NCBI RefSeq assembly: GCF_000003815.2
Contig: NC_049992.1
Coordinates: 18,385,745 to 18,449,744 of the forward strand
Direction: 5' to 3'
DNA length: 64,000 nt
From: Branchiostoma floridae
Taxonomy: Eukaryota > Chordata > Leptocardii > Amphioxiformes > Branchiostomatidae
Part shown: one piece after another, positions 33,040-45,537 of the stretch
Layout of the letters: each line of letters starts with the position of its first letter
How positions within the stretch are numbered: the first letter of the stretch is position 1
Translations under genes and position numbers: made by a program
The notes under the pieces: model-generated
What the model saw: the letters and a program-made list of their open reading frames with translations, nothing else
Told to the model about the DNA's origin: nothing
Databases searched by the model: none

Positions 33040-36000
33040 TCAAGACATGTATGCTCTAACGGTTCCATCAATGTTTTTCCTGCACATAGGGCAGCAGCGA
33101 AGGCTGGCAGAGCAGTTCTGACACACTGCAAAGTGTCCACATGGCACAAACACTATCTCCATCTCCTCTTCCATACAGATTTTACACATTCTTTCCTCCC
33201 TCAGTCTCTCAAGTTCACTCTCTTGTGTGGGGACTGTCTCCTGTCGGGATTCTAGCGCCAATGATGCCGGGACGTTCCCAACTCCGTAACCCAGCATGAA
33301 CTCGCAGTCTGGGAACTCGTAGAAGTGTTTTAATACTGGGTCATCCCCCTCCTTCCAATGCCTCATCACATTGCCACAGATGAAACACTGCACGTTGTCA
33401 CCTTTGCCGGTGTAGAAGAATCCAGCTGCCGCCAGGTCGTCAGGCTTGACAGGGGAGGGCTGGGGCCAGTCTGCGAATGTTTCGAGTCTCTTTGACTCGT
33501 GTCTTAACCCTCGTTGGTCCACGGTATGGAGGAATGTTGTAGACTTTGGGATGTAGCCTGTCCCAAACGCATTTCTAGCCTGTGCAGAAATGACATTGTT
33601 GGAAACCTCTCTCCGCATGGTTTGTTCTGAGAGCCAACCTACAAGCAAATGTAAGTATTACATGATGAAAGTTTTATAGAGACCTCTTTTTTTTCTTTGA
33701 TAGCCAAACATTACAGTAATGAAGAGTTGATAGAATCTATGATATTTCAATGTTTGCATGTTATGTTGTGAGATGTCATCTTCACTTTTGTTTAAACAGC
33801 TTTTAAAATTTTCTTACTGATTATTTGATTGCACTTGATATGGTTAACTTATGCCAGAAAATTTGAGAGTTAAAAACATGGCATTCTCAATATCGTCTTG
33901 TACAATGTGCACTGTACTGTAAATGCAGAAATGTTCGCGGTGAAATAATGCTTGCGGTCACCACTTCACCGCAAACTTAAAACCACCGCGAACATTTTTC
34001 TATAATGGTATTAGACTGCAGTCTATGGTGTTACCGCAAATTCAAAACCACCGCAAAAAGTCCTTTTTCCCGCTACCGCAAAATTGAATCCCCGCGAACT
34101 TAAATGCATTTACAGTATGTTGTTAAATGCAGATCTAGAACACTTACCTACTGGCAGCTTGTTCCTGCCTGACCATGCAGGGTTTGGTACAGCCATGTTT
34201 GCCAGATCAGCACAGATCTGTGTAAGAGGGTACATTACATTGCATATTCAGTCAAAACACTGAACACCTACGGCACAAGAATTTGTATATCATGATTATA
34301 GCAGGTTCAGTAATTTTGCTAAAACCCAGTGGACCAAAGCCCTTAGCTTAAGTTTTGTTCTAGTATTTTCAAAGTTTAGCCTAGAACATGTTGTACAGCT
34401 AATAACATTCTACAGTTGTAGATTCTACAATGTACATTCTTCAAGTCCATTAACAGTGAGCCCCTACTTCTACTTGTATGCCCCCCTACCTGGTGAGGAT
34501 CTGGACCCAGTGTGGAGAAGAATCTCCTGTCCAGATCATCCAACAGTGTGGCGATGTCACAGTACTGATCATCACTGGTGGGGATGAGGTCCTCCTGTGG
34601 GGTGGAAATATATAAAGGTCAGTGTCAATCTAAAGATAAAGTCAGTTTGCAAAACATCATGGAAGCTCATCTGTGTTGGTAGTAATCATACATGTAATAC
34701 AATATTACAAACTTAAGCTAAACTTTCTTCCATCACAAAAGTACACGAATCAAAATTTCAACGACCACTGTCGCCTTCTTCAGGATCCATACTGATGACC
34801 AAGCTTGGGAGAGATACAGACATGTGATCTTATTAATTATATAACACGTGATCTTCCGGATATGTGTCGTTAGCAATTGGTCAAATGTGTCAGGAAGTTT
34901 ATAAGGCCCACCCTCTCTGTTCGGTGATGGCTGGAGTGCCCTGATGTATATGTAACATGCATTGGCATAATACCGGTAGTAAGACTTATACCGGTAGATT
35001 AAAAATACTGGAACTTAAAAAGATCTACACATGCAACAATAGTTATTTCTGAGCTGTGCACACTTCAGACATCTAGGTGTCCAATACACCATTTACAAAG
35101 CATCGATAACAATGCATACGAAGACAACAAGGCCAAAAGTTTTCAGTATCTTTTTCGGGGTAGGCAGCTCGTCGTGGGACGAACACACTGTCACATTCAT
35201 TGCCAAATTTATAGATCATAATTACACATGCTCACGGCACAAGACGAACATGATTCAACAACAATCTTGAATTTCTGTTGGTGACCTACAACTCATGTAA
35301 AAGTGTGAAGAACCGTTGCATAATAGCCCGGATCTACGACTGAATGGGCAAAATTGAACGTACGCAGCCATTTTCCCGCCATTTGTATATCTACGCTAGC
35401 AGTGAAGTGTTACGTCATAGCGGTTGTGACGGACAGGAGTTAAATGAAAATTCTTGACAGTATACGTCCGTTTTCTCATGACATTTTGTATGCTCATGCA
35501 GGTTTATGTTTTATGCATTTACTGACAGAAAAGGAAGGAACATCAGAGGATGTATAAATGTACATAGCGGCAGTTAATTGTGCCGTGTTTCTTCCTACCG
35601 GTATTATTTACCCCCTCCCAACCATGCGCCCGTTCGCCGTGTAATTCCGCGGCGTGTTACAATTACAATATTACGCTTTTAGCAGGACAAGAGTGGCAGA
35701 AAAGTTACACAGAAGAAGTGGCAAGGGTAAGCTATAAGTTAAACAGCAACATGTAACTGGAGAAAATGATGCGTTGACAATTTGTCAAATCAGTATGGCT
35801 AGAGAAATCGTCGTAAACGTACCGGTATTATGATAATAGATGTTATATGACTTTCTTTATGCCTCTTACAAAGTAGTCCTGTTAAGAGTCCAGTATTCTG
35901 ACTTTGTCCAGTGAGACAGTATGACCTGGATGTGTTGAGAGACTTCCGACGAAGTGTGTCCATGTACAATGTATGTCTGTGTGCATGTACGTGTGTGTGT

Positions 36001-39000
36001 GTGTCTGTATGTGTGCATGTATGTATATTGTGTGTCTGTCTTACATACATGTAGTTACCTTCTTTGCTGAGGTCATGTGGTTGATGTCAGCAGTCCCCAA
36101 CTCATTGACTGGTGCTACCAAGACCCCGTCACGTTGTAAGTTGGCATGGGCAGCAGAGCTCACAACCACCTTTTTCTTCCCATCCAGTCTGTCCAAGCTG
36201 AACAAGCATTGTGAAAGAAAAAGACTGATCAGTGCTATGCTGTTATACTGGTTCAAAACCTCCTTGCTTGAAACAAAGAAGCCATTTTAGATCCAAGATA
36301 ATCATGATGTAACATTTACACGAATAGTGGTTTAGAAGTCACAAATTAACATTTCTTTATGTCTGTCCTAGGGGTGGGTATCGGTACAGAAAATTCAGGT
36401 AAAGGTACAGTCCAGGTCCAGAGGATCAGACCCAGGTCCGGACCTGAGCCTCAACCTAATTTTCTGTGAAAACTTGTGAGAGGACGATACTCCATACAAT
36501 GATTCATGTTGGTACAAAGGATTCTGTTTGGTGGAATATCCGACATCCACTGACTTTTTAAAATCCTATCTGAGTCATGTAAATAACACCAACTGCCTGT
36601 TTTAGACCAAGTTTGACTGTAGAAGCTTGGTAAAGAAAACTACCAGCTCTCCTCTACTTCATTCTTCCTATTTTCTTTGACCGGTTATCCCTAAAACATT
36701 CTACCATTTGCTATCATCTATTTCACTGAGATTGAACAGATGTTTGTATTGGAAAATGTAGATTAACTCACTAGATCTTTCCCGGTTTGAAGCGGCATGG
36801 CAGGTCTGGAAAGACTGTGCTGTTGTTGAACAGGACTTCTCGTAGATTCTCCATCACAGCTTTCTGGACCCCCAAAGGGACATCAATCTTTCTGGAAGTT
36901 GAAAACGCACATTAGTTTCTACATACTTCTAGCATTTTATCAATCAATGTTAAAGTCTTGACTTTATATCAGTCAACATAAATGCCATGCAAAATCATAA
37001 GCATTATACACATAGATTGAGTGACATATCATTTTGAAATGCAAAAGGTTAGAAAGATCACCACAAAGATGCCAAACATTGAACCATTGCAAAACTTCAA
37101 TCGTCAATTTATTGTAGCACAGGTAAATGTAACCACACGTGGCATATTCTTAAACTGCTCATAGTCAATGGTCAATGGTCACTACTTGAATGTAAGGGCT
37201 TGGAAGTCAGTTTTGCCCCCCGCCTCTGAGATGGGGGCTGATACCGACTTCCATTTGCACCTTTGACTTTCGCCATGACGTCACAATTCCGGTCTCGATG
37301 TGTGACATATAGGCTTTGGGTCATTTCAACTTGATAAGGATCAGAGGACTGATCGAAAGCTTGTTAGTAAGCACATTTTGTGTACAGATATAACGTTTAA
37401 AATTGCAACATATAAATGGTCACGCTTGTACTATCTTTTGAATATTTTACAATTTCCTGAACATGATAGCAAACATACCTTCTTGAAGCAGTTGAGGGTG
37501 GATTCTTCAAGAAGTCCACCGAGGCGACATCCACCACCATGAACTGGTCTTCCACCTGAATCAGCACCTCAAATCTGTCCTGGTGTTTCCCACTACTGAG
37601 GGGCAGACTGACACCCAGCTGACTGTTGTACAGGTGCATCTGTCCCAGGGCACTCTTGTACAGGTACCATCCGGAGTCAAGGCCATGCTGTGAATTAAAA
37701 GAGAAAGTTAATGGATTCGAGTTTGCACACATCTTTCAGAATTACAAAGGAAAAGTGTTGCAGGTATCTGTAACTTTCTAACAGTTATGTTTTACATGGT
37801 CTCATGGAATACTATATGTAACAATGAATCATAGGCCCGATTCACTGCAACTGTTGAGTAAAAGTCTGAATGTGAATTAGACAAATAGCTACTGCTATAG
37901 CATGCCAATAGCATCAACAGCATATTTTACAACTGTATATGGAATTCAGTATAAACATGGTCGTGAATCTATTTCAAAATAATCTATCATATCTACAGCA
38001 AACTGCACACCTGTATGTGTTGTTGGCCTTGAAGTCTAGACTGTGCAGCCTGTTGAATACGTACTGCTTGGACGTAGTGGTCTCCCTTTTTCTGCAGTAA
38101 GAACTCACACCGAGGGTACCACCTGGCATGTTCTTCCCACGGCTCATCGCCTGGCTCCCAATCTTTCAGTCCACCATCGCACCAGAAGCACCGAACACGG
38201 TCTGCCACTACTGCAAAGATTATGTTGTGAATACGTCATGTGATGTCATAAGCCATATGGTATGAAGGATTCAGAAAAAAATTTCTTCTCTTACAGCATT
38301 GTTTTAAGTGAATGATTTCATGTTTATGTACTGTGGACAAATACATACCTGGAAACAGAATACTAGTAACCAGAAACTGAATATTGCATACTTGTACCTC
38401 TGTGATACATGTATCTAGAGTGTTCGCGAATTTCTTATTTTATCTATTATTGTGAATTTCTGACCCCAATTCTGTCTATGCATTTCTTCCTGTTGGACTT
38501 TGGACCAGGCATAAGCCTGCAGCAACAACTTTGGATCTGGGCCAAACTAGCTTTTGAATATTACAGAGTGACAGGATGTGAGTCTCTGGTTACAACTCAG
38601 CCTGAGAGCAAACTTGGAGCCGGGCCAGCTTGCAATAACACCAAGACAACAAAACAAACCATTCTCATAAGGCATGGACATAAACCAATTCCGTAGGGAA
38701 AGCATTCATGCAATTTGTAGAATATTTTCGACTCAATCACAGTACTATACCAACAGCTCCACCCTGAGGTGTCGCCATAAAGTTGCATACATGATATATA
38801 ATTATACAATACTCACATGTGTAGAAGAAACCTGCTTTAGCAAGTGCTTGTGGGGTAACAGGAACATTCAGTGGCCACTGTTTAAAGGATCTAATCCTGG
38901 CCTGCTCATCTGCCATTTCTGCATGCTTGGGTTGGCAGACTTGTTGTCTGGGGGTGGACATGTCTTGATGAGGTGAACGTTGAATGGCTACTAGTGGAAG

Positions 39001-39048
39001 ATGGGCACTTGGAGATGGGTAGGATAGGGGATGCTGTGACTCGGACAT
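33040..39048 (-). CDS. Inhibitor-of-apoptosis-like protein: BIR, WWE-like segment, BIR, RING (eight coding exons)
   Basis: Coding exons in transcript order: 39048-38817, 38210-38011, 37687-37479, 36891-36772, 36197-36059, 34594-34490, 34217-34148, 33638-33040. All junctions are GT/AG in phase; the sum is 1674 nt, 557 aa. BIR1 spans residues about 51-115 with C85, C88, H105, C112 (C-x2-C-x16-H-x6-C). Residues about 147-222 look like a WWE fold (GWYLYKS, FMVVDVASVDF, ASRRKID). Residues about 223-355 are unrecognised. BIR2 spans about 408-473 with C443, C446, H463, C470. The C-terminal C3HC4 RING (510-544, CKICMEEE, CGHFAVC, CPMC) predicts E3 ubiquitin ligase activity. BIRs usually bind caspases or IAP-binding motifs, and WWE domains bind ADP-ribose or partner proteins. 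The start is the first ATG; the frame stays open upstream to about 39170, so a longer N terminus is possible. Confidence 0.85.
33917..34115. mobile_element. TA-flanked MITE (CTGTAAATGCAG ends) in the BIR gene
   Basis: Inverted ends ctgtaaatgcagaaatgttc / ...gaacttaaatgcatttacag are flanked by TA on both sides. Inside are several ccgcaaa and accaccgcgaac words. TA duplication and size suggest a Tc1/mariner or pogo-type non-autonomous element. It sits in the intron between exons 7 and 8. A partial relative lies near 28790. Confidence 0.75.
34620..36040. other. Intron of the BIR gene, no exon recognised
   Basis: This lies between coding exons 6 and 5. It holds a GT/ATGT-rich microsatellite at about 35975-36045 and several TACCGGTA words. 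Nothing coding is seen. Confidence 0.5.
36369..36700 (-). mobile_element. hAT-type MITE copy, truncated, in the BIR gene
   Basis: Starts TAGGGGTGGGTATCGGTACA, the reverse complement of the right end of the 7854-8288 element. It continues through gtccggacctgagcc, ttctgtttggtggaatat, and accaagttt-type words in reverse order. The other terminus is missing or degraded near 36700. Confidence 0.65.
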
Positions 39049-39240
39049 GGCATACTCTTGTGATGTTCCCTTGATGTTAAAAAGGAGGACTGCAGCGCTG
39101 TTGGTGTGTTCTGTGCCACCGTGCCTGTGCCCTAGGGTTGATGGTGTTACTGGTTGAGAAGGCCAGTCTAGTCAAGTCAAGTCAAAGTCTTTACTCAAAT
39201 CTCGATGGCTTGTTTGGCCGTTATGACCTCTTTTCACCTT

Positions 39241-39362
39241 GTTGTTTTAAGTGAAGGGATGTGGCACAGATAAGAATCCAGGTGGTCCACGCCGGTGAGG
39301 TCGCACACTTTGATGCCTTCCTCGCTCACTCCAAGATTTTCTCAGTCTACCACGACCCAGCA
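39241..39362 (-). other. Possible 5' exon of the BIR gene
   Basis: On the minus strand a ttccttgcag acceptor at about 39363 and an AACAAG|GTGAAA donor at about 39239 bound about 120 bases upstream of the first coding exon. No conserved protein is encoded. A further donor-like site (CATCAAG|GTAAGA) lies at 40954. These may be alternative untranslated exons. Confidence 0.25.
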
Positions 39363-40104
39363 ACTGCAAGGAAGAAGCATTCAATAAATGCTTAGCACTG
39401 TGAAATGTATGGTTGTACTCCGTGTATATCACTTTCAACAAGGAGGTTGAAATCCTTGCCTTTCAATAAGATATCAGACTACATTATCAAATGGAATTAA
39501 TATTTAGTAACAGCATAACACTGTATGTAATGGCTGGACTCCAAGCAGATTCTTATCAGATATAAAGACAGTATTTAAAGGGATAAACAATGGTAAGTTA
39601 CAATTCTGAGTTCTTAAGTCACCAATTCATTGAAAAATGGTAATTGATCTGAAAACTTTAGATTTCTAAAACGTGCCATGTATGTGCAAATAAAAAAAGA
39701 TTCTAACAAGAAAATTCCAACTTAACATTAACAATTGAGCCATTGGCTTCACCAAAAGAAATTTCAAATCATTGGTCTTTGAGAAGTTTAAGTCCATGTT
39801 TCTCTCAAGAGCTGAAGAACTGAAAAGCACTCTGTCAGAAAGGATACAGACCTGTTTTACAATGTTTGACATACAGACGCTGCCCTTCCTTGAAATATGG
39901 AAACCGATCAAAGCACCTCTCTGATAAACGTCCACACCTCAAGTCCGCAAGCCAAATGACCATGATGCACTTCAACTTTTTATAGTGACAACCATTCGTC
40001 ATTCTTGCGAAGTCCCCTTCGAGTATTTTTAGATTGTATCTTGGGGGCGGGGTTCCAAAATGATTGACAGGGAAAAGAGGAACACGCGTTTTCCACAATA
40101 GGAT

Positions 40105-40140
40105 AAGTTTCGACAGGTGAACACTAAAAGAGGAACTTCC
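40105..40140 (+). promoter_or_regulatory. Composite PU.1/Ets-like plus AGTTTCG motif
   Basis: AAGTTTCGACAGGTGA is followed five bases later by AAAAGAGGAACTTCC. An almost identical 35-base block lies at 49478-49512, 113 bases before the tetraspanin-fusion start. AAAAGAGGAA resembles a PU.1/Spi binding core, and AGTTTC is a half interferon-stimulated response element. Function is inferred from recurrence only. Confidence 0.45.
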
Positions 40141-41957
40141 TGGTAGTGTGACGAAAACAAGAGTTTCTATGATCCTTTGTTCTGTGGGCAAGTCTGGACG
40201 ATGCCACAAAAGGGTCGTTCAACTATCATTTTCTTGGGAAACCCCGACCGTACACATGCGAGGTTATTGACCCAGGCCCCTTGCCTATATATGTTTTAGT
40301 ACAACGTATTTAGGAGCATGGGACATCAACAAATGTAAGAAATCTACTTGTGGGAGAGCAGTTATATATACATATACTGTATACATATCAAAGCATGAAG
40401 TACATTTAAATCATTCAAAACAGGATTATGTTTGAATGTAAGGCTATGCTGTGTTTAAGGGTTCTTCAAAGAAAATGGCAAACAAATCATTCAACCTGAA
40501 TGCTTCCTCTCTGTAACGCTATGTTGAGTTCAGTATTGGGCAGAGTCCTGAACTGTGACAATTTTGTCACGAATTGCTCTTTTTACAGCGGCATTTCAAT
40601 GAAATACCGTAAACAATAATACCGGTATGAATTGTAACACAAAATGCAACTATATATCCAAAAGTTGATAAAGCTGACAAAGAAACGAGAGAACCATTAG
40701 TATAATGAAACTGCTGTTCTGCAACATATCAATAGCCTAGAGCTTTTCAAGGGCATTTCAGATACTTTAGTAAACAGAACCCTAGCCTGATTAAATCTCG
40801 CTTATAGTAGCCCGCCCAACATCCGTCGGTCCCCTAGAGGGAGGGGCTAGTTACAGCCCTGGACAGCGGAGTTTGCGTTACACAGACTAAACAGAACCCA
40901 TGATTATTGACAATCAATATAAGTAGAAACTTCCTGAAAAGAGGTAGCTCTTACCTTGATGTTAACTGCGGTGATAAACTTATCTTATACTAGCTACTGC
41001 CGCAAGGTCACTCAGGAAAAGAGTCACTGTGGGACCTCACAAACTGGTCTTTTGAAAATGGGCTGCCTCTGATGCCTCCCAACATTGACCATAGCGGAAA
41101 ACCCAACACGGGGATTTTTATGACATATGCATGTCCTCAGGTGTTTTTCTTCCTTGCGTCATATGCCTGCGCACCTCTTGTTCACTTTCCCAAGATGAGG
41201 GTGACCCTGACTAGTTCCTCTTTTTTTGCCATTTGTCATTCAGGTGTGGCTGTAGACATAGGATTGTCACCCTTATTTTTAGCTCCGAAACTACTTAGAA
41301 GCTGTCAATCGACACATTTTTATTTTTGCCTTCTGGGATAGTCTGATCATAGTACTTGCTTTCACATCGTAACCTTTATCATTTGCCCCAGGCCGTACTC
41401 ACATACTGTTGCATGCATTTCATCGAATTCATTGCGATAGGAATTCCGAAAAAATACTAAATGAACTCTTTATTTGATACATTACAGATTCAGCTTTATT
41501 GTTCTTGGCATTCTGAAATATCATGAAGGTTAGTTCAATATTAAAGCTAAAAAAGAGGTGGACATTGAGCTAATCAAGGCAAGAAGGTATTTTTGTGTCA
41601 CTCTCCAAGTTTCCTTCCCTGAACTTTTGTGTTTTTATAGGGTACTACTTGCAGGGAAATCCAAAATGTACATCGTACTGAGTGCAAATGAATAAATGAA
41701 TGTATAAACTGTCCTGTTGTCAAAACGCCGCGTAACAAAATGCGCAATTCCGCTTGAACTAAAAACAAAACTATTACACCATAAATAGATAGCAACAATG
41801 TTTCTAAAGGCTACTCTGAAATTGTCCTTTGCGTATTGCTTATGAAAAATGCCGTTTTGTAATCACTGCTAACAGTGCTTATATAATCTACATCAAAATA
41901 CTAAAACAGACAATACATACGTTTAAATGTAAGTAAAAGTAGGCGAAACGTACTCAC

Positions 41958-42080
41958 CCTTGCCTCACCCTCCTTCAAACCTTGAAAGTTGCTGATCTTA
42001 TTACGATTGAAGTAACCATTCCCAGCCAACCAGTTCCTCAAGCCTGAAGACTTTTACTGAACTCCCATTTTCTCCCTCAG
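41958..42080 (-). other. Possible first untranslated exon of the BIR gene
   Basis: On the minus strand GCAAGG|GTGAGTACG at about 41958/41957 is a strong donor preceded by about 120 bases of moderate GC without a long frame. It would place the start of the BIR transcript about 400 bases from the opposite-strand TATA box at 42473, a divergent arrangement. Transcript evidence is needed for this exon. Confidence 0.3.
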
Positions 42081-42195
42081 TCAAAAGCATGAACGAACTA
42101 ACCAAGAACTTGTAATTATTAAAGAGGGAAATCCCATTACAGGTGCCCCCCCCCCATGACGTAATGGACAAGAGTTGCGCGAACTTCAGACCAAT

Positions 42196-42480
42196 TACTC
42201 AACTCACTTCCCCTTTTTGCTCCGCCTCCGAAACTACGTAGTACCGCGACCTTTGTTACATCCTGTTTCTGGGCTTCCCCAGTTGTTTTGAGTTTCTATA
42301 CATGTTCCTCTTTTCGATCCACCCATAGAAACTCAGATTGGTCAGGTCCCTTTGTAAACATGGAACACTTCCTCTTTTTGGGCCGCCTCCGAAACTAACT
42401 TCTTTATTTTATCATGACATCAGAGAGCCGTAACCCAGGTTATTTCCCGTGTAATCGTCTCACCCTATAGCTATATAAGA
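42196..42480. promoter_or_regulatory. Putative divergent promoter region with two motif copies and a TATA box
   Basis: Two similar blocks, cacttcccctttttg plus tccgcctccgaaactac (42205-42237) and cacttcctctttttg plus gccgcctccgaaacta (42366-42397), read on the minus strand as AGTTTCGGAGGCGG then AAAAAGRGGAAGTG. The latter is a very good PU.1 consensus. A third AAAAGAGGAAC core lies near 42303. CTATATAAGAG at 42472 is a well-formed TATA box about 25-30 bases before a plausible start of the plus-strand gene. Confidence 0.45.
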
Positions 42481-42530
42481 GCACTTTGAAACTGAATAAA
42501 GTACTCAGTCTGATGAGACCAGACTCCGTC

Positions 42531-44549
42531 ATGACAGGCTGTGACCAAAGGTAAGCCGTACGCGTTTTCGTAAATACCTAGCATACGGGAACTAAAATCT
42601 TATATCAGAATATGTGATTTGTTAACAAGCTATGAAATGGTATGATGCTAGAAAGAGTGTTCATGATTTTGGCGTTATAGCGTATAGGTCACAGGCCAAC
42701 AAAGTATCAAGAAAATATTTGCACAGATCTGTGTACTAAAAAATGCAACCTCTTGGTAGAAGAATATTAGTTAGGTAGACAACTCTAGACTTCTCAGTAC
42801 TGTTAAGGTATATATGGGAAGGTAGCGGAGTCTAATCTTACGTCATGTTGTGTCAAGGTGTACAGCTGAGTCCGATGAAAGTGCACCCGATGACCCCACG
42901 GGGGACTGTACATGGGACGTGTCGGTCTGCTACGAGAGGGAAGGGGGCGCACAGAACAGCGGCTGTCGGTCGCTTGACGACCCAAGACACGGACAACCCT
43001 TCCGGACACGACCAACAGCGTACACACGACCAACTGCGTGTCATAGTTGGTCTGGGTTCATAAGAAAAGCCAGGGCACATGAAACCCAAAGAAGAAATAC
43101 TGTCGACAACTCGCCATCGAGTGAGAACGTCGACCAAACAAACATTTTAACCTGTCAGGGAACAATTGAAATTCACCCTCCAGAAGGGGGAGAAAGTTTA
43201 GAAGTTAGCTGTCGACAACAACACTTACGGAGTTGTTGTGTATCGGTCGAAAGATCGTCGTCAGCTACTCGTAATCTATCTGTGACAAATACGCTCTTGG
43301 GGGAGACGTCTCAAGCACAACCAGACCAGCACGAGGTACAAAATCTTCACATTTTTCTCTATTAATGTTTTCAATCATGTAAGGATAGCGCCGGTGAACT
43401 TAATATATTGTTAAACTGAACAACGTAAGATGTTCTTCAACTATATATATTCATAGACGCATTAAGTTACAATGATTTACATCTAGTGCATTATGACTTG
43501 TTTGAACATTTTGGTTTGTGAAAAATGTAAACAAGATTAGTTTAAAGGTCTAGGTGTGTATTATTTTGTTTCCAAAAAATCAAGTGTTCTTCGCGTACGA
43601 TTGTTATGTAGCAATATATTTCTCTGCAGGATCTAGCATTCTTGAATAGTCATGACAACTATCCCGTGAAAGATAGACGCACCAGTTCTCCATAGTGCTT
43701 AATATGTGATTTCGTCGGCCATATGTAACTACTCTCTAAGCAGAGGTTTGGCTTCAACTAGTTTTTGGCGTGTTTTGAGGCGTTTTTTTTGTAGGGCTTC
43801 ATATTTTTTCCCGTTTCGGTGATGTCTGCCGGCCAAACGCCTTAAAACTTTCCACAAAACAACAATTTCGAACCTCTGCTTGGTGAAACGTATAACAAGA
43901 TATTTAAATTACGCGCCAATTTTCGTATAGACATGTGTTTCACCTTTTGCAGACGTGCTTTTAGTGACATTGTTCGGTTCACTGATTTGGAAATAATGCA
44001 AGCTCACATGTTTGGAATGGATTCAAACGTTTATTTTTTTTTTCTGTGTATACGTGCTTCCCTAGTCAGAGTTTTGGGGCAAATTCAGGTCGAATTTGAA
44101 CTATGTAGTTTAGTAGTTGAAATATTGATAAGTTCCTTGACTGTGTGTTTAGGGACATTTTAAAGGCAATGCATCCCCCATTATCTAACCACAGAACAAA
44201 GCATCGTGACTTTTAATATGTTTTAAAAGAGAGTTCTAATGTGAGACTTGGTGTCAATTGTTTGCAGGATCATGAAAAAGGAAATGACGTACCCTGTCAG
44301 ACATACACCGATCCAAGCCACGAATCGCTGGAGGAATACCGAGTCTACGTCACTGAAGTTAGACGCGCAGGGCGGCAAAACTTCGCAAAACGTAAGAGTC
44401 GATTTTTCTCATTAAGTTATTAATGTGTATTACATGTGCATATATTTATTTGATTATTCAATATCATGTTTGATTGCATTTATTGCTCAACTGGTGGTGG
44501 GTGAGTTATCTATTTCAGTCGTCTCGTAACACTCTATACCCACCCCCCT

Positions 44550-44594
<45 letters not shown>

Positions 44595-45070
44595 TTTAGC
44601 CTTCTACTAGAACCAGTGGCGTTTATTTTTTGTGGTGGAGGTTAAGGGGCGCTGATTCGCAATTCTTATCCACCCCGCCACCACTCTTTGGCCTGTCCCT
44701 ATAGAATTGTGCTTTCTGTGTTTGCACAACCGAATAAATTCAAGACTATTCTTGACACGAATCATTGGTTGAGTCTAATTATATTCTTGAATGTGTCTTT
44801 TATTCAGAAACTGCAGACCTTGTGCGACGAACGTTACAAGCCGGAAACTGGGAAGACATTGTCAGACAAGTTCCACTGCCTGAGTCACAGGCCAACCAGT
44901 TTCTTAGTGAGACGTTAGAAACAACAAAGGAAGAGGCTATGGTGATATACGATAAGCACATTCAGGATAAAGGCTCACCACAAAGGCTGTACATACTACA
45001 AGAAGCCCTTGTAAAGAGAGCTGTTTTGTCATTGTCAAGGAGATGTAAAGGGATTTGTAACTGTGCATGA
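42531..45070 (+). CDS. Uncharacterised protein with Death-fold-like C terminus (four exons)
   Basis: Exons 42531-42550, 42858-43335, 44268-44391, 44808-45070; all GT/AG, phases fit, 885 nt, 294 aa. The ATG sits about 55 bases after a TATA box. Residues 1-165 are polar, rich in Ser, Thr, Gln, Arg and Cys, and look disordered. The C terminus (about 195-287) is helical: LEEYRVYVTEVRRAG, then AGNWEDIVRQVPLPESQ, then KEEAMVIYDKHIQDKG and YILQEALVKRAV. The pattern of Trp in helix 2, a Leu-x-Glu turn and a late Leu-x-x-Ala-Leu helix resembles Death-domain folds. I have no closer family. Its position next to a BIR/RING gene, probably head to head, fits a cell-death adaptor role, but this is inference. 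Alternatively it is another small helical bundle. Confidence 0.6.
43380..44260. other. Intron 2 of the Death-fold-like gene
   Basis: Contains an imperfect inverted repeat around 43735-43885 (agcagaggtttggcttcaac versus tcgaacctctgcttggtgaa), again MITE-like in size. No exon is recognised. Confidence 0.45.
44551..44590. repeat. (CA)n microsatellite
   Basis: About 20 CA dinucleotides in intron 3 of the Death-fold-like gene. Confidence 0.95.
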
Positions 45071-45537
45071 TTGTTACAACTTCACTGGACCTCGCCAAAT
45101 TGCGCCAGCTTCGCAAATTTGTACCAATTTTCCTTTGCGGTCAAACTGACATGTGACACATTTACGTAGGAAGCTTAGATGAGCGGGAAATCTCAGTGTT
45201 GCCATTGAATTGAAAACGAATGTAAAATGATTAAACAATAAAGAGATTTGCAGCGATAAAATGATGTTCACTTATGATACTTGGAGCAGCATATAAAAGA
45301 TGTCATGAAATAAAATTGCGACGTTTTGATACCAGTTGCAAAATTTGCTGAATCTTTAATATAAATTGCAATAGCAGGTGACAACTACATTCAATTTCAC
45401 TTGACAAATCAGCACCGATTGTCAGTTTGCGCAAACAAGCGCGTTCCAGTGCAGATTTTCGCTTTTCTAGTACATGTGCATCGAATTACATGTCACGATT
45501 GTAAGAGTCATTGCACTAGAAAACCAGGCGAAACCAG

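Noticed and set aside
39835-40209. Minus-strand frame of 124 codons upstream of the BIR gene
   Set aside because: Looks superficially protein-like (RCFDRFPYFKEGQRLYVK) but lacks BIR zinc ligands and clear splice borders. It could be a 5' UTR, so it is not called as coding.
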